Notes: generated by a model from the sequence alone, not told the origin. Counted from the first letter of the stretch, positions 9,347 to 18,498 are shown. The stretch is DNA of 64,000 nucleotides from Pseudomaricurvus alkylphenolicus (GCF_011683955.1 NZ_JAAQPI010000001.1:992001-1056000), one strand, 5' to 3'. Numbers and translations are program-made.

Positions 9347-9445
9347 TCCGGAAGTCAGTGAAACTGGCCCGGGTTTGGACTAGGATTTAGTGAAGAAACG
9401 CAGTCACCCAGCGGATATATCCATAAAAGTTTCGTGGTCTTTGAG

Positions 9446-9465
9446 CATTGCCCTTTGGTCCAATA
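9446..9465 (+). promoter_or_regulatory. Operator-like element, motif 1 copy C
   Basis: CATTGCCCTTTGGTCCAATA differs from copy B at only two positions. It lies 276 bp upstream of the TonB receptor start and 175 bp upstream of the amidase start. Confidence 0.65.
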
Positions 9466-9740
9466 GTTGAGCCGGGAGATCCTTGCTTCAATAGAGGCAA
9501 GGCTGATTATTCTGGTCAACATCAAGGGATAAAAGCCGAGCCCCAATAGGGGATAGCCAAAGTTGGAGGATTGCTAAGTGTCCCAATTTTTGAGTCTTAA
9601 GCGGATTTCTGGTTGATGCATGCGGCGATTCTGAGTCGATTCAGCAGCACTGGGAAGTGGAGGGCGAGCCAAATAGCCCGGACTTCTTTATCGGAGTGCT
9701 GCTGGTCAATAATAAAACGATATATCTAGAGGGGATCTAT

Positions 9741-11996
9741 ATGAAGTATCCGCTGATTTTGTCCGTACTCTCCGCATCCATTATGGTGGCAACTCAGTCC
9801 CACGCGCTCCAAATTGAGGAAATAGTCGTTACTGCCCAAAAGCGGGAGCAGTCCCTACAGGACGTCTCCATGTCAATTAACGTTGTTTCCGGTGAGTTTA
9901 TTGAGGACCAAAACCTGACAGAGTTGCAGTCGCTTAGCCAGACCACACCAAATGTCACCATTGCGGAAGCAGGCTCCAGTCAGAGTATTTATATTCGCGG
10001 CATAGGATCTGGTCAGAATGCGGGGTTTGAGCAGTCCGTTGCAACCTTTAGTGACGGTATCTACTTCAGCCGCGGTGGCGCCTCCCGGGCTCAATTCCTG
10101 GATATCGAGCGCATTGAAGTGCTGCGTGGTCCCCAGGGAATTCTGTTTGGCAACAGTGCGATTGCCGGAGCGCTGAATATTGTCACTCGCAATCCGAGTC
10201 AGGAGCTCGAAGGTTTTGTGTCCGGTTTCTATGATGATAAATATGGCGAAAAGAAACTGGAGGCGGGAATATCCATCCCAATTAATGACTCGCTGGCGAT
10301 TCGACTGGTCGGCAGCACCGCCGAGGCTGATGGTTTCCTGACCAACGAAGTCACAGGAGAAGATGAAGTACAAGAGGATAACAAAGCCGCCAGAATGACA
10401 GTGCTTTGGGAGCCGAACGATGAGTTTCAGTTGATCTACAAACTGACCCATTCTCAGTATGACGTTGAGGGTGAGCCTATTGAGGCGAACGAGATCGATT
10501 ATGTTAAGCAGGCGGATGGCCAGCCCGCCCCGTGGAATTCAGATATGTTTGGGGCTTGGAATGGACCCTCAGACCCCCTGCCATCCTGGTACACCGATAT
10601 TTATCAGGATCTCGGCGCTGATGTGCACAGTCTGCAGCTCAAATGGGATGTGGCTGGTCATACTATTACGTCGGTAAGTGGCTATATCGACAGCGAATCT
10701 TCCGAATCGATTGATCCGGATCAGTCACCGTATGCGATTGTTGGAGTCAGGCAAGGGGAAAAATTTACCCAGTGGAGCCAGGAGGTTCGAATTGACTCAC
10801 CTCAAGAGCAAAACCTGGAATACACGGCGGGTCTTTACTATCAGGAAATTGATCTGGACCTCTCAACGCAGGTGGGTTACAACATTGGTTTTCCGCACCC
10901 CATGCTGGGCAATACAATTCTCCAGGGTGTGGATAGCAGATTTGTAAATCAGAAAACCACGACTCAAGGTGCATTTGGCAAACTGACGTATCATCTCACG
11001 CAAGCGTTGCGCGGGTCCCTTGGTGTTCGGTGGAGCGAGATTGAAAAAGAGGTTGACGCAGTTCTAAATTTAACAGAACTGGATGATGTAAGGACTCTGG
11101 ATCCGATCGCAACCGGGATTATGAATGGTCGGGGTATTTTTGCCGACAGCCTTGATGAAACCAGAACCTATACAGATACCACGGTTGATTTTGTTCTGGA
11201 ATGGGACGTTACTGCGGACATTATGCTCTACGGACGTTATGCTCAGGGGTTCAAAGCCGGCGGCTATAATTCGGCTTATCAATTCAATCCAGAGGCTCCA
11301 ACGCCCTTTTTTGAACCGGAAACCGTGGATTCCTACGAGTTGGGTATCAAATCGAAGCTGCTAGACGGAGCGATGGTTTTGAACGCCGCACTGTTCCGGA
11401 GTGAATATTCCGATATGCAGGTCTCAAATTTGGTCGGTCTGGGTTTTGTCACCTCTAATGCCGCTGAATCGGTAACGCAAGGGTTGGAAGTTGAAGTGAA
11501 CTGGCAATTAGCAGAGAGCTTGCGTATGGATCTCAATGTTGCCTATCTGGACGCCGAGTTTGAAAAATACGACACAGCGACTTGTACAGAAGACCAGAAA
11601 ATAATCTCCGGGCTTGGGAATAATTGTACCCAGGATCTCAGCGGCAGGGAGATGCTGTTTTCCCCAGAGTACAGTGGTCGACTGAGTTTCAACTACTCGC
11701 CCAATCTATTTGAAAATTTCATCGTCGATCTTAACCTTGGCATGAACTTCACAGACAGTTACTACTCAGCGCAAGATCTGGATCCCAATGCGGTGCACAA
11801 TGGCTATGAGAAGTTCGATGCTCGAGTTGCTCTGTCGTCGGAGTCGGGTTCTTGGGTGATTGCCTTAATCGGCACGAACCTGACGGATAAGAAGACCTTT
11901 GCAACGGCGGACGACTTGCCCAACACACCGGGTTCCTATGTCAAAACACCTGAATCGCCCAGAACGTTCGGGTTGCAGGCTCGGTATTCCTGGTGA
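9741..11996 (+). CDS. TonB-dependent outer-membrane receptor
   Basis: 751 residues. The start ATG at 9741 (preceded by AGAGGGG) opens a signal peptide ending near SHA-LQ. The TonB box-like segment IEEIVVTAQKREQ follows immediately. A plug domain contains IYIRGIGSGQ and RIEVLRGPQGILFGNSAIAG, then the barrel. The last residues are ARYSW, an outer-membrane terminal aromatic. It resembles the FecA/CirA-like receptors that are numerous in organisms feeding on steroid, terpenoid or aromatic compounds; the ligand is unknown. Motif 1 copies B and C precede it, and a bidirectional terminator follows. Confidence 0.93.
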   Translation: MKYPLILSVLSASIMVATQSHALQIEEIVVTAQKREQSLQDVSMSINVVSGEFIEDQNLTELQSLSQTTPNVTIAEAGSSQSIYIRGIGSGQNAGFEQSVATFSDGIYFSRGGASRAQFLDIERIEVLRGPQGILFGNSAIAGALNIVTRNPSQELEGFVSGFYDDKYGEKKLEAGISIPINDSLAIRLVGSTAEADGFLTNEVTGEDEVQEDNKAARMTVLWEPNDEFQLIYKLTHSQYDVEGEPIEANEIDYVKQADGQPAPWNSDMFGAWNGPSDPLPSWYTDIYQDLGADVHSLQLKWDVAGHTITSVSGYIDSESSESIDPDQSPYAIVGVRQGEKFTQWSQEVRIDSPQEQNLEYTAGLYYQEIDLDLSTQVGYNIGFPHPMLGNTILQGVDSRFVNQKTTTQGAFGKLTYHLTQALRGSLGVRWSEIEKEVDAVLNLTELDDVRTLDPIATGIMNGRGIFADSLDETRTYTDTTVDFVLEWDVTADIMLYGRYAQGFKAGGYNSAYQFNPEAPTPFFEPETVDSYELGIKSKLLDGAMVLNAALFRSEYSDMQVSNLVGLGFVTSNAAESVTQGLEVEVNWQLAESLRMDLNVAYLDAEFEKYDTATCTEDQKIISGLGNNCTQDLSGREMLFSPEYSGRLSFNYSPNLFENFIVDLNLGMNFTDSYYSAQDLDPNAVHNGYEKFDARVALSSESGSWVIALIGTNLTDKKTFATADDLPNTPGSYVKTPESPRTFGLQARYSW

Positions 11997-12022
11997 TATT
12001 GAAGGAGTGAAAGTACTGTCTA

Positions 12023-12052
12023 CAAAAAGCGCCTCGAATGAGGCGCTTTTTT
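12023..12052. terminator. Bidirectional terminator
   Basis: AAAAAGCGCCTC / GAGGCGCTTTTTT is a stem with a short loop and T-runs on both strands. It separates the TonB receptor (+) from the convergent BASS transporter (-). Confidence 0.88.
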
Positions 12053-12057
12053 CGTGC

Positions 12058-12936
12058 TTAAAGGACGCTAGCACCGGCCTTCTCAATTCGCTTTGCCTTC
12101 AAATGATACATTAGCATTATGCTTATTCCGATTGGCATCATTAATGCTCCAATCAAAACGCTAGCGTAAGCGACTTCAATTGAATTCAGAGAGGTTGATG
12201 CAAGAAACATGGATAGCATCAGATTTTTAACGGTGGTCTCGACGGCAATCGTTGAGCTTGTTTTTTCACTCAACCCCGCGAGACGAGGCATTCCGTAGCC
12301 CAGAATGAGGGCGATAATGACATAAGCTGCAGAGGGAACGAGAATCATAGCTGAGTCACTCAGCGATGAACCTTCACCAGTCATTACGGTGGCAAACAGT
12401 GCTGCAATCATCGCGGCCGTACTTATCTTGGAAATACTGGGCTCCAGGTTTACCAGTTCTGCTCGGTAGTTCCGAACGATCATACCGACAATCACAGGAA
12501 GAATGGTAAAGACACCCAGTTCAACAGCGGTTTTTAAAATTGGCATCTTGACAACGGTTTCTGCTTGTCCGAACGAAGTTAAGGAGAAGTTGATCCAGAG
12601 TGGCAGAGTCAATAACGAAATGAGCGTGGCCGTGGCTGTCAGGGAGATGGATAAAGCGGTATCACCCTTTCCCATATGGACCACAATGTTGGAAGTCGTT
12701 CCTCCCGGGCAGGCAGCAATGACAACCAACCCCAGGGCCAACATGGGTGGAAGACTGAAGGCATGCGCTAAGGAGAACCCAATCGCAGGAAGTACCAACA
12801 ATTGAAGTACTACGCCCACTGCAATTGCTTTGGGCACTGTTATTATTCTTCTGAAATCCGCAGGCGTCAGTGTCAAACCCATACCGAACATCAAGCCAAA
12901 CATGGAGAGCGGAATAATAATTTGAGGAATCTGCAT
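12058..12936 (-). CDS. BASS-family (bile acid:Na+ symporter-like) transporter
   Basis: 292 residues, highly hydrophobic with about 9-10 membrane segments. The conserved GLVVIAACPGGTTSN segment (about residues 70-84) is the signature crossover region of bile acid:sodium symporter family proteins. It should carry an organic anion into the cytoplasm with sodium. It is transcribed divergently from a sulfatase across a 211-bp region holding motif 1 (13037). With the sulfatase, amidase and TonB receptor under the same element, a sulfated or amide-conjugated organic anion is a reasonable but unproven substrate class. Confidence 0.9.
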   Translation of the reverse strand: MQIPQIIIPLSMFGLMFGMGLTLTPADFRRIITVPKAIAVGVVLQLLVLPAIGFSLAHAFSLPPMLALGLVVIAACPGGTTSNIVVHMGKGDTALSISLTATATLISLLTLPLWINFSLTSFGQAETVVKMPILKTAVELGVFTILPVIVGMIVRNYRAELVNLEPSISKISTAAMIAALFATVMTGEGSSLSDSAMILVPSAAYVIIALILGYGMPRLAGLSEKTSSTIAVETTVKNLMLSMFLASTSLNSIEVAYASVLIGALMMPIGISIMLMYHLKAKRIEKAGASVL

Positions 12937-13036
12937 GTATTTCTTACCTCGATTCTGTTGTCAATTGGAAGGATATAGTGGAGAAGCAAAGAACAGGTTC
13001 TCTCGCCGAACTATAGGGGTCTTTCAAAACTAAAGA

Positions 13037-13075
13037 TGTTGGTCTTTGGGCCAATAGTCGGTCCAAAGTCTCGTT
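13037..13075 (+). promoter_or_regulatory. Operator-like elements, motif 1 copy D (plus degenerate inverted partner)
   Basis: 13037-13056 reads TGTTGGTCTTTGGGCCAATA, matching the motif 1 consensus with intact TTGG and CCAA half-sites. At 13056-13075 the sequence around CGGTCCAAAG looks like a weaker copy in the opposite orientation. The region lies between the divergent BASS transporter (101 bp) and sulfatase genes. Confidence 0.55.
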
Positions 13076-13147
13076 TGCTAAATTGAAGATGTGGCACCAC
13101 GAGTGCCGTTTTCGAAAGTACGAAATTCATTCAATGAGTGGTGTGGA

Positions 13148-14806
13148 ATGCGGATACTTCTTATAGTGGTTTTGATCGGATGGCTCCAACTTCAGTTGTC
13201 AGCCTGCTCTTGGGTCTCCAGTCGAGCTGATGCCGACGTGGCCAGGCCCAACATCCTCCTGATTGTTGTTGACGACCTCGGCTATTCTGATCTCGGCGCT
13301 TTCGGTGGTGAAATTGAGACTCCGACATTGGATCTATTCGCACGCGAGGGCATCCGCTTTACTTCCGCCTATGCCGCAGCAACATGTTCACCCACTCGGG
13401 CTATGCTGATGACTGGTGCGGATCATCATTTGGTGGGACTCGGTGCAATGGCTGAAATGATATTGCCGGCACAGCGGGGAAAACCCGGTTACGAAGGCGA
13501 GTTGAACAACAAGGCCATTACGATAGCCACCCGATTACGCGACGGAGGCTATCGCACGTTGATGGCGGGAAAATGGCACTTGGGAACAAAGCCGCAAACC
13601 AGCCCCCATGCCCACGGATTCGAGCACTCCTATGCGTTGCTGGAAGGAGGAGCCAGCCATTTTAGCAATGACGGCTTGTTTCCATTTCAGAAAAAAGTTC
13701 ACTATCAGGAGAATGGCATGGCAGTGGAGTGGCCGCACGGGCAGTACTCCAGTGATGTTTATACACAAAAAATGATTGAATACATCAATCACGTGAAGAA
13801 TGAAGGACGGCCTTTTTTTGGGCTTCTGTCCTTGACGGCGCCCCACTGGCCGCTGCAGGCACCGGACAACCTCATTGATACCTATCGCGGTCGCTACGAT
13901 GCCGGCTGGGACCAGCTGCGCAATCGTCGTGTTGCCGGCTTGCAGAAAGAGGGTATGATCTCAGCGGGCAGGCAGACGAAAACGCCTCCAGGTTATCGCA
14001 GTTGGGATTCGCTGTCCGACATTGAAAAACGATCGGCGAGCAGAGAGATGGAGATCTTCGCAGCTATGGTCGATGGCGTTGATCGCAATATCAGCAGACT
14101 CAAAGGTTTTCTGGAGCAGAATGCGTTGTTGGACAATACAGTTGTTATTTTCATGTCGGACAACGGCGCAGAAGGTGTTGAATTGGAAACGAACTCCATG
14201 ATGGAAGCTTTCCTGTCTGATAACTTTGATAACAGCTTCCCTAATTTGGGCAGAGAACACTCCTACGTTATGTACGGTCCGGGTTGGGCTCATGCAAGCA
14301 GTGCACCGAGCCGTTTGTTTAAGGGGCACCTGGCAGAAGGCGGGGTAAAGGTTCCAGCATTTATCTGGCGAAAAGGTCTTCACAGCAAAGGGGCCATCGT
14401 CAGCGCACCGGTGACGGTTAGAGACATTGCCAGAACGGTTGTGGATCTGGCCGCAATCGACGCCGAGGGAGATTACTATTCAGGCAAACTGATAGCCCCA
14501 ATGTCGGGTAAGAGTTTGTTACCTCTGCTGACCGACCCTAACGCAACTATTCATGGTGATGAAGGTGTAGTCGCTGCGGAGCTCTATGGTCGTCGCAGCC
14601 TGAGAAAAGCAAACTGGAAGATTCTGTGGGAGGTCCCTCCTTATGGCAAAGGTCGCTGGGAGCTGTTTGACTTAGCAAAGGATCCGTCGGAAGCAGAGGA
14701 TCTGGCGGAGCGGCACCCTGCGTTGGTTGAGTCACTGGTTCAAGACTGGATGCAGTACGCCGATGAATCAGGGGTCGTCGAAATAAAGGAAGGTCTAAAT
14801 TGGTAA
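13148..14806 (+). CDS. Sulfatase (type I, formylglycine), predicted lipoprotein
   Basis: 552 residues from the ATG at 13148. The N-terminus MRILLIVVLIGWLQLQLSAC is a lipoprotein signal with Cys20 as the lipidation site, so the enzyme should be anchored in the periplasm. PNILLIVVDDLGYSD supplies metal-binding Asp residues. C80SPTR is the CxPxR sulfatase signature whose Cys becomes formylglycine. MAGKWHLG and FMSDNGAEG complete the active site. It belongs to the arylsulfatase group and would remove sulfate from an ester. A GTG at 13091 in frame would hide the lipobox, so it is disfavoured. No formylglycine-generating enzyme is seen in this window. Confidence 0.92.
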   Translation: MRILLIVVLIGWLQLQLSACSWVSSRADADVARPNILLIVVDDLGYSDLGAFGGEIETPTLDLFAREGIRFTSAYAAATCSPTRAMLMTGADHHLVGLGAMAEMILPAQRGKPGYEGELNNKAITIATRLRDGGYRTLMAGKWHLGTKPQTSPHAHGFEHSYALLEGGASHFSNDGLFPFQKKVHYQENGMAVEWPHGQYSSDVYTQKMIEYINHVKNEGRPFFGLLSLTAPHWPLQAPDNLIDTYRGRYDAGWDQLRNRRVAGLQKEGMISAGRQTKTPPGYRSWDSLSDIEKRSASREMEIFAAMVDGVDRNISRLKGFLEQNALLDNTVVIFMSDNGAEGVELETNSMMEAFLSDNFDNSFPNLGREHSYVMYGPGWAHASSAPSRLFKGHLAEGGVKVPAFIWRKGLHSKGAIVSAPVTVRDIARTVVDLAAIDAEGDYYSGKLIAPMSGKSLLPLLTDPNATIHGDEGVVAAELYGRRSLRKANWKILWEVPPYGKGRWELFDLAKDPSEAEDLAERHPALVESLVQDWMQYADESGVVEIKEGLNW

Positions 14807-14812
14807 GTAGGA

Positions 14813-15451
14813 CTAGGCGTTAGTGTGGTTGTCTTGTTCGCCGATTTGGAGAGCAACACCCATCTTTACGAGGTCAGCAAAGTTGTTGGCCTTCATCTTA
14901 TCCATGATTCGGCTGCGGTGTACCTTGATGGTTTTTTCAACAATGCCAAGTTGAAAGGCGATCTGTTTATTGAGCAGTCCAGTAATGACGAGTTCAAACA
15001 CTTCTTTTTCTCGAGCGGTTAACTGCTTATAGTGATTTTCGATTTCATTCAACGAGTGCTCTTTTTCAAGAATTTTCCGATGCAGCTCGATGGCGGAATT
15101 GACAGCATCAATGACCTCTACATCGTCAAAGGGTTTGGTCAGGAAATTGACGGCGCCATCCTTTATCGCTCTTACACTCATAGGAATATCCCCGTGACCG
15201 GTGATAAATACGATGGGCAGGGTGGTACCTTGATCGTTCATAATCTTTTGAATTTCAAGCCCGCTGATTTTCGGCATTCTGATGTCAAGCAACAAGCAGC
15301 CAAGAGATGTGTTACCAATCTCTTCCAGAAACTGTTCTGCGTCCTGGTAATAAACAGCTTCCAGGCCTGCGGACATAAGCAGGCGGCAAAGGGATACGCC
15401 AACGGATTCATCATCATCGACTACATAGACCGTCGCAATATCTTGGGACAT
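14813..15451 (-). CDS. FixJ-type response regulator (REC + LuxR/GerE HTH)
   Basis: 212 residues. The receiver domain has the acidic pair in VVDDDE, phosphoacceptor Asp56 in LLLDIRMP, the Thr in VFITGHGD and Lys in LTKPFDD. After a linker helix, LTAREKEVFELVITGLLNKQ and EKTIKVHRSRIMDKM form the LuxR-type helix-turn-helix. Its gene follows the sensor kinase by 9 bp. Regulators of this type control aromatic, terpene and alcohol catabolism in many proteobacteria. Its own operon and several catabolic promoters carry motif 1, making it the prime candidate for the protein that binds it. Confidence 0.94.
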   Translation of the reverse strand: MSQDIATVYVVDDDESVGVSLCRLLMSAGLEAVYYQDAEQFLEEIGNTSLGCLLLDIRMPKISGLEIQKIMNDQGTTLPIVFITGHGDIPMSVRAIKDGAVNFLTKPFDDVEVIDAVNSAIELHRKILEKEHSLNEIENHYKQLTAREKEVFELVITGLLNKQIAFQLGIVEKTIKVHRSRIMDKMKANNFADLVKMGVALQIGEQDNHTNA

Positions 15452-15460
15452 AAAATCCTA

Positions 15461-16639
15461 CTATTCCTGGGCTAGTTCATCGGTTAACGGAATGCGAACT
15501 GCAAATCTAACTCCGCCAGTCGAGCAGTTTTCAACGGATATGCTGCCATGGTGCTTCTCGATAATTGATCTGCTGATGGAGAGGCCCATCCCCAAACCCT
15601 GGGATTTTGTGGTAAAGAAGGGATCGAAAACACGCTCGATAATGTCGTCGGACAGATGTTGACCGTTGTCAAACACAGAAAACACCGCGTGGCCGTCATC
15701 ACTGCATGAGGTGCTGACGATAACTTCATGTGGGCGATCATCACAGCTACGGATGGCGTCAGCGGCATTGGTGACCAGGTTCATGGCAACCTGTTGTATC
15801 TGGATCTCAACACCCTTAACGAGTGGCGTGCTGGAACAAAATTCTGTGATAATTACCGGGTCGGTCTTGTACACGCTGGAGCGAAGAATTTCCACTATTT
15901 TCTGGATGCTGGCGTTAAGATCTACGGTAGTGAAGATGTCATCTTCTTTTTTCAGAAGAGAACGCAGGTTCTTTGTTATGTCACCTGCGCGCCGGGCGTC
16001 GCTGGAGATATCCCCCAAGATCTGTGACATTAATTCTTCATTGAGATTGCCAGATTGGAACAGTCTTTCTGCGGCTCGTGCATTGTTAGCGATGGCGGCC
16101 AAGGGCTGGTTAATTTCATGGGCGAATGCAGACGCCAACTCGCCCATGGCGGCAACCCTTGAAATGTGAACCATCTCGTTGTGCTGCTCCTGGACTTTCT
16201 TCAGGGCTTCAACACGATCCGAAATATCAAATGCAGTGCCGACAATACATTGCTGTCCGGCGATGTTAACGGCCACTGACCTTAAAACGTGGGGTATTTT
16301 TGCACCATCTTTCGTGACGATATCCGCTTCGAACTCTCCGTAGCCATTTTGAATCGTCTCTTCAATGGTTCTTCGTCCCATCTCCTTGGAGTCGAGAAGA
16401 TCCATTGCAGAGACTTCTTTGTTAATTTCATCGTCGCTGTAGCCAAACCGGCGTTGGTATTTAGGCGTAATACTGAAGATTTTTCCATCTGCGCCGAGCA
16501 CAAAAATGAACCCTAACAGGGCTTCTATCAGTTTGTGGGTTTCTTCCAGACCCAAATTCTCGTAGTTGAGTATCACCTGAGGTTCTTTTTCGTCAGCGGC
16601 CTTTTGATTTACCCCAGTATATAGCATGCACATTCTCAT
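15461..16639 (-). CDS. PAS-domain sensor histidine kinase (FixL-like)
   Basis: About 392 residues with no membrane segments, so cytoplasmic. A PAS domain spans roughly residues 35-145 (FIFVLGADGKIFSI ... GTAFDISDR). The phosphoacceptor helix is MGELASAFAHEINQPLAAI with His174. The ATP-binding part shows the N-box NLVTNAADAI, FDNG (G1), FDPFFTTKSQGLGMGLSI (F and G2 boxes). The PAS domain has no obvious haem-binding His context of true FixL, so the signal is unknown. The start is uncertain: ATG codons at 16639, 16633 and 16627 and a TTG at 16669 are possible, and none has a strong ribosome site. Motif 1 copy E lies about 120 bp upstream. Confidence 0.9.
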   Translation of the reverse strand: MRMCMLYTGVNQKAADEKEPQVILNYENLGLEETHKLIEALLGFIFVLGADGKIFSITPKYQRRFGYSDDEINKEVSAMDLLDSKEMGRRTIEETIQNGYGEFEADIVTKDGAKIPHVLRSVAVNIAGQQCIVGTAFDISDRVEALKKVQEQHNEMVHISRVAAMGELASAFAHEINQPLAAIANNARAAERLFQSGNLNEELMSQILGDISSDARRAGDITKNLRSLLKKEDDIFTTVDLNASIQKIVEILRSSVYKTDPVIITEFCSSTPLVKGVEIQIQQVAMNLVTNAADAIRSCDDRPHEVIVSTSCSDDGHAVFSVFDNGQHLSDDIIERVFDPFFTTKSQGLGMGLSISRSIIEKHHGSISVENCSTGGVRFAVRIPLTDELAQE

Positions 16640-16760
16640 TTGTGATATTCGATCTGGTGCTGCTGGCAAGTGTTCTTATTTCACATCGCTATTAGCTGCA
16701 CTACGTCAGACCAAGTTTGGCTCCATATCACGTATTTTAGGTTTTATGTCCATTGCGGTG

Positions 16761-16780
16761 AATTGGACCAAAGGTCAATG
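16761..16780 (-). promoter_or_regulatory. Operator-like element, motif 1 copy E
   Basis: Reads CATTGACCTTTGGTCCAATT on the - strand, 121 bp upstream of the sensor kinase ATG at 16639. Its presence here suggests autoregulation of the two-component operon. A weaker partial match lies at 16883-16902. Confidence 0.6.
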
Positions 16781-17080
16781 CCAGGTCTGTCGTGAAGCCT
16801 ATACGGAGGTCACTGGGGATTTCACAACGAGATGTTAAAGTACAGCCGCCAGTGCCAAATGTGTGAAGGTATAAGAAACAAAATGACGGACCAAAAGCGA
16901 CTTACCGTCGAAGTGTATAGGGAAAAGCCCAGGCGGTATTTGTTATTGCGTCACCATGTATCGCTACGTCCGGCAATTATCATCTCCATTGTTTGATGTG
17001 GCGATGCAACAGGATTGAGGTCTTGTTATCATCCCAAACGATTATTCATATCTGGGATGTAACGAGGGATTCTGATCAAA
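16781..17080. other. Intergenic region with an inverted repeat
   Basis: This 300-bp stretch lies upstream of both the sensor kinase (-) and the dsbB-like gene (+). No coding sequence is evident. CATCCCA (17030-17036) and TGGGATG (17053-17059) form a 7-bp inverted repeat 22 bp before the dsbB-like start, perhaps an operator or leader hairpin. Confidence 0.4.
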
Positions 17081-17587
17081 ATGCAGGCAATACGGACAAT
17101 ATTCACCACAAAATGGTACTGGCTGGGCTCGGCACTATTAGGGTTCTCCATGCTGGCCGTGGCCCTGTTCTATCAGTACTCTGTTGGCGATGAACCCTGT
17201 CAGGTCTGCATCCATGTCCGCATTTGGGTAGCCGCGTTTACGCTGCTCAGTCTTGTTATGTGTATTCTGCCGAGAAGGCCCTTCTCCCAGTTTATGGGGC
17301 AGTTGCTATTGGTGTTTTCCGCAGCCGGGATGTGGGAGCGCTCCTGGTATCTGTACAAGCTGGAAAACGGCATTGGCGACGGCAGCTGTGAGTTCTACCT
17401 CGGGTTTCCGGGCTGGTTTGCCCTGGACAAATGGTTCCCGTTTATCTTCGAAGTGCGCAATCTCTGCAGTTACACTCCGGAGCTCCTCTTGGGGATTACC
17501 ATGGCCGAGGGGCTGGTGGCCATCGCGTCGGCGCTCATCGCAGTGGCCCTTTGGGGCCTCTACTTAAACGTTTCTTCGGACCAATAA
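17081..17587 (+). CDS. DsbB-like disulfide bond formation membrane protein
   Basis: 168 residues with four hydrophobic segments. The first cysteine pair is C40-xx-C43 in GDEPCQVC; the second is C103 and C129. E. coli DsbB has C41/C44 and C104/C130, an almost identical layout, so oxidation of a DsbA-type partner and electron transfer to quinone are likely. The sequence between the pairs (GFPGWFALDKWFP) is also DsbB-like. No dsbA is adjacent. It precedes a universal stress protein by 110 bp. Confidence 0.85.
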   Translation: MQAIRTIFTTKWYWLGSALLGFSMLAVALFYQYSVGDEPCQVCIHVRIWVAAFTLLSLVMCILPRRPFSQFMGQLLLVFSAAGMWERSWYLYKLENGIGDGSCEFYLGFPGWFALDKWFPFIFEVRNLCSYTPELLLGITMAEGLVAIASALIAVALWGLYLNVSSDQ

Positions 17588-17628
17588 CCTTGTCGTAAAC
17601 ATAAATTTACATCGCCTACACGACACAT

Positions 17629-17642
17629 ATGATCCAGATCAA
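17629..17642 (+). promoter_or_regulatory. FNR/Anr-like box before the universal stress gene
   Basis: ATGAT-CCAG-ATCAA matches the FNR/Anr consensus TTGAT-N4-ATCAA with one mismatch. It is 56-69 bp upstream of the universal stress protein start. Anr control of usp genes is known in Pseudomonas. Confidence 0.6.
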
Positions 17643-17697
17643 TATCCCATTGGGGGTAAATCCCTAAGCTTTCCCCAAAGCAAAGGAGGAAAGCCAA

Positions 17698-18498
17698 ATG
17701 TCCAGTACCGAAAAAATTCTTGTGGTTGTTGATCCCGCTCGCGATCAGCACCCTACCGTCGAGCGTGCTATTTCCCTGGCTCATGGGCGCCGCGAGGACA
17801 CCAAGGTTGAGCTAATTTTTCTGTTGGCGGCCAATCCGGAATCCTTTGATCAAAATAACGGCGGCGACCATGTTACTCGCGACGGCCTCTGGGTAACCCG
17901 TTTGTTGCAGGAAATGGCCAATACTGAAGTGGAGCACCAGATCATGGTGTCCTGGACCACCAACTGGGCTCAATCCATTTTGGATGTTGCCCGTCAGCAC
18001 GATGTCAGTCTAAGTCTGATTCCCGACTACGGCAGCCAGAGGGATCACATCTGGACTGACGAACGCTGGAAGCTACTGCGCCAGTCAGAGCAGCCCGTTA
18101 TTATCGTGACCACCACCAAACGTGCTGAACGGGGCCGCTTGCTGGCTACGATCAAGGATCAGGACAGCGACTATTCCGAACGCAACGCTCATGTTTTGGC
18201 GGTAGCCCATCGTATCGCCAGCAACTTTGGCATGGAGCTGCACGTGGCCAATGCGTATACAGACTCTATGGACTTTCCTGACCGCGCCCGCATTGCACAG
18301 CGTGCGCAAGTGGAAAACGAACATGTGCATATTCAGGTGGGTGATCCGGAAGACGTGATCTGCGAGTTGGCGCAGACTCTGAATGTGGATGTGGTTCTTA
18401 TTGCCAATCAACGGCGTCAGGGGCTGCAGGGCAGGCTCAGAGGCAACACCGTCGAGAAGATCGTGGGCCGCCTGGATCGCGATGTGTTGATGATCTAA
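17698..18498 (+). CDS. Universal stress protein, two tandem Usp domains (UspE-like)
   Basis: 266 residues made of two Usp folds, about 1-140 and 150-266. The first opens KILVVVDPARDQHPTVERAI. The second contains VQVGDPEDVICELAQTLNVD-like features and ends with GNTVEKIVGRLDRDVLMI, typical of the nucleotide-binding loop and last strand. Tandem Usp proteins of this size are of the UspE type and help survival under stress or oxygen limitation. The start has an ideal AAAGGAGG ribosome site. The FNR/Anr-like box upstream suggests induction at low oxygen. Confidence 0.92.
   Translation: MSSTEKILVVVDPARDQHPTVERAISLAHGRREDTKVELIFLLAANPESFDQNNGGDHVTRDGLWVTRLLQEMANTEVEHQIMVSWTTNWAQSILDVARQHDVSLSLIPDYGSQRDHIWTDERWKLLRQSEQPVIIVTTTKRAERGRLLATIKDQDSDYSERNAHVLAVAHRIASNFGMELHVANAYTDSMDFPDRARIAQRAQVENEHVHIQVGDPEDVICELAQTLNVDVVLIANQRRQGLQGRLRGNTVEKIVGRLDRDVLMI

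Larger units (their letters stand above)
9272..9740. other. Divergent intergenic region with two motif 1 copies
   Basis: 469 bp between the divergently transcribed amidase and TonB receptor genes. It contains motif 1 at 9327 and 9446, in the same orientation and 119 bp apart. The remainder shows no convincing coding sequence; a + strand frame from 9657 simply runs into the receptor gene and starts well before its signal peptide. Confidence 0.6.
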
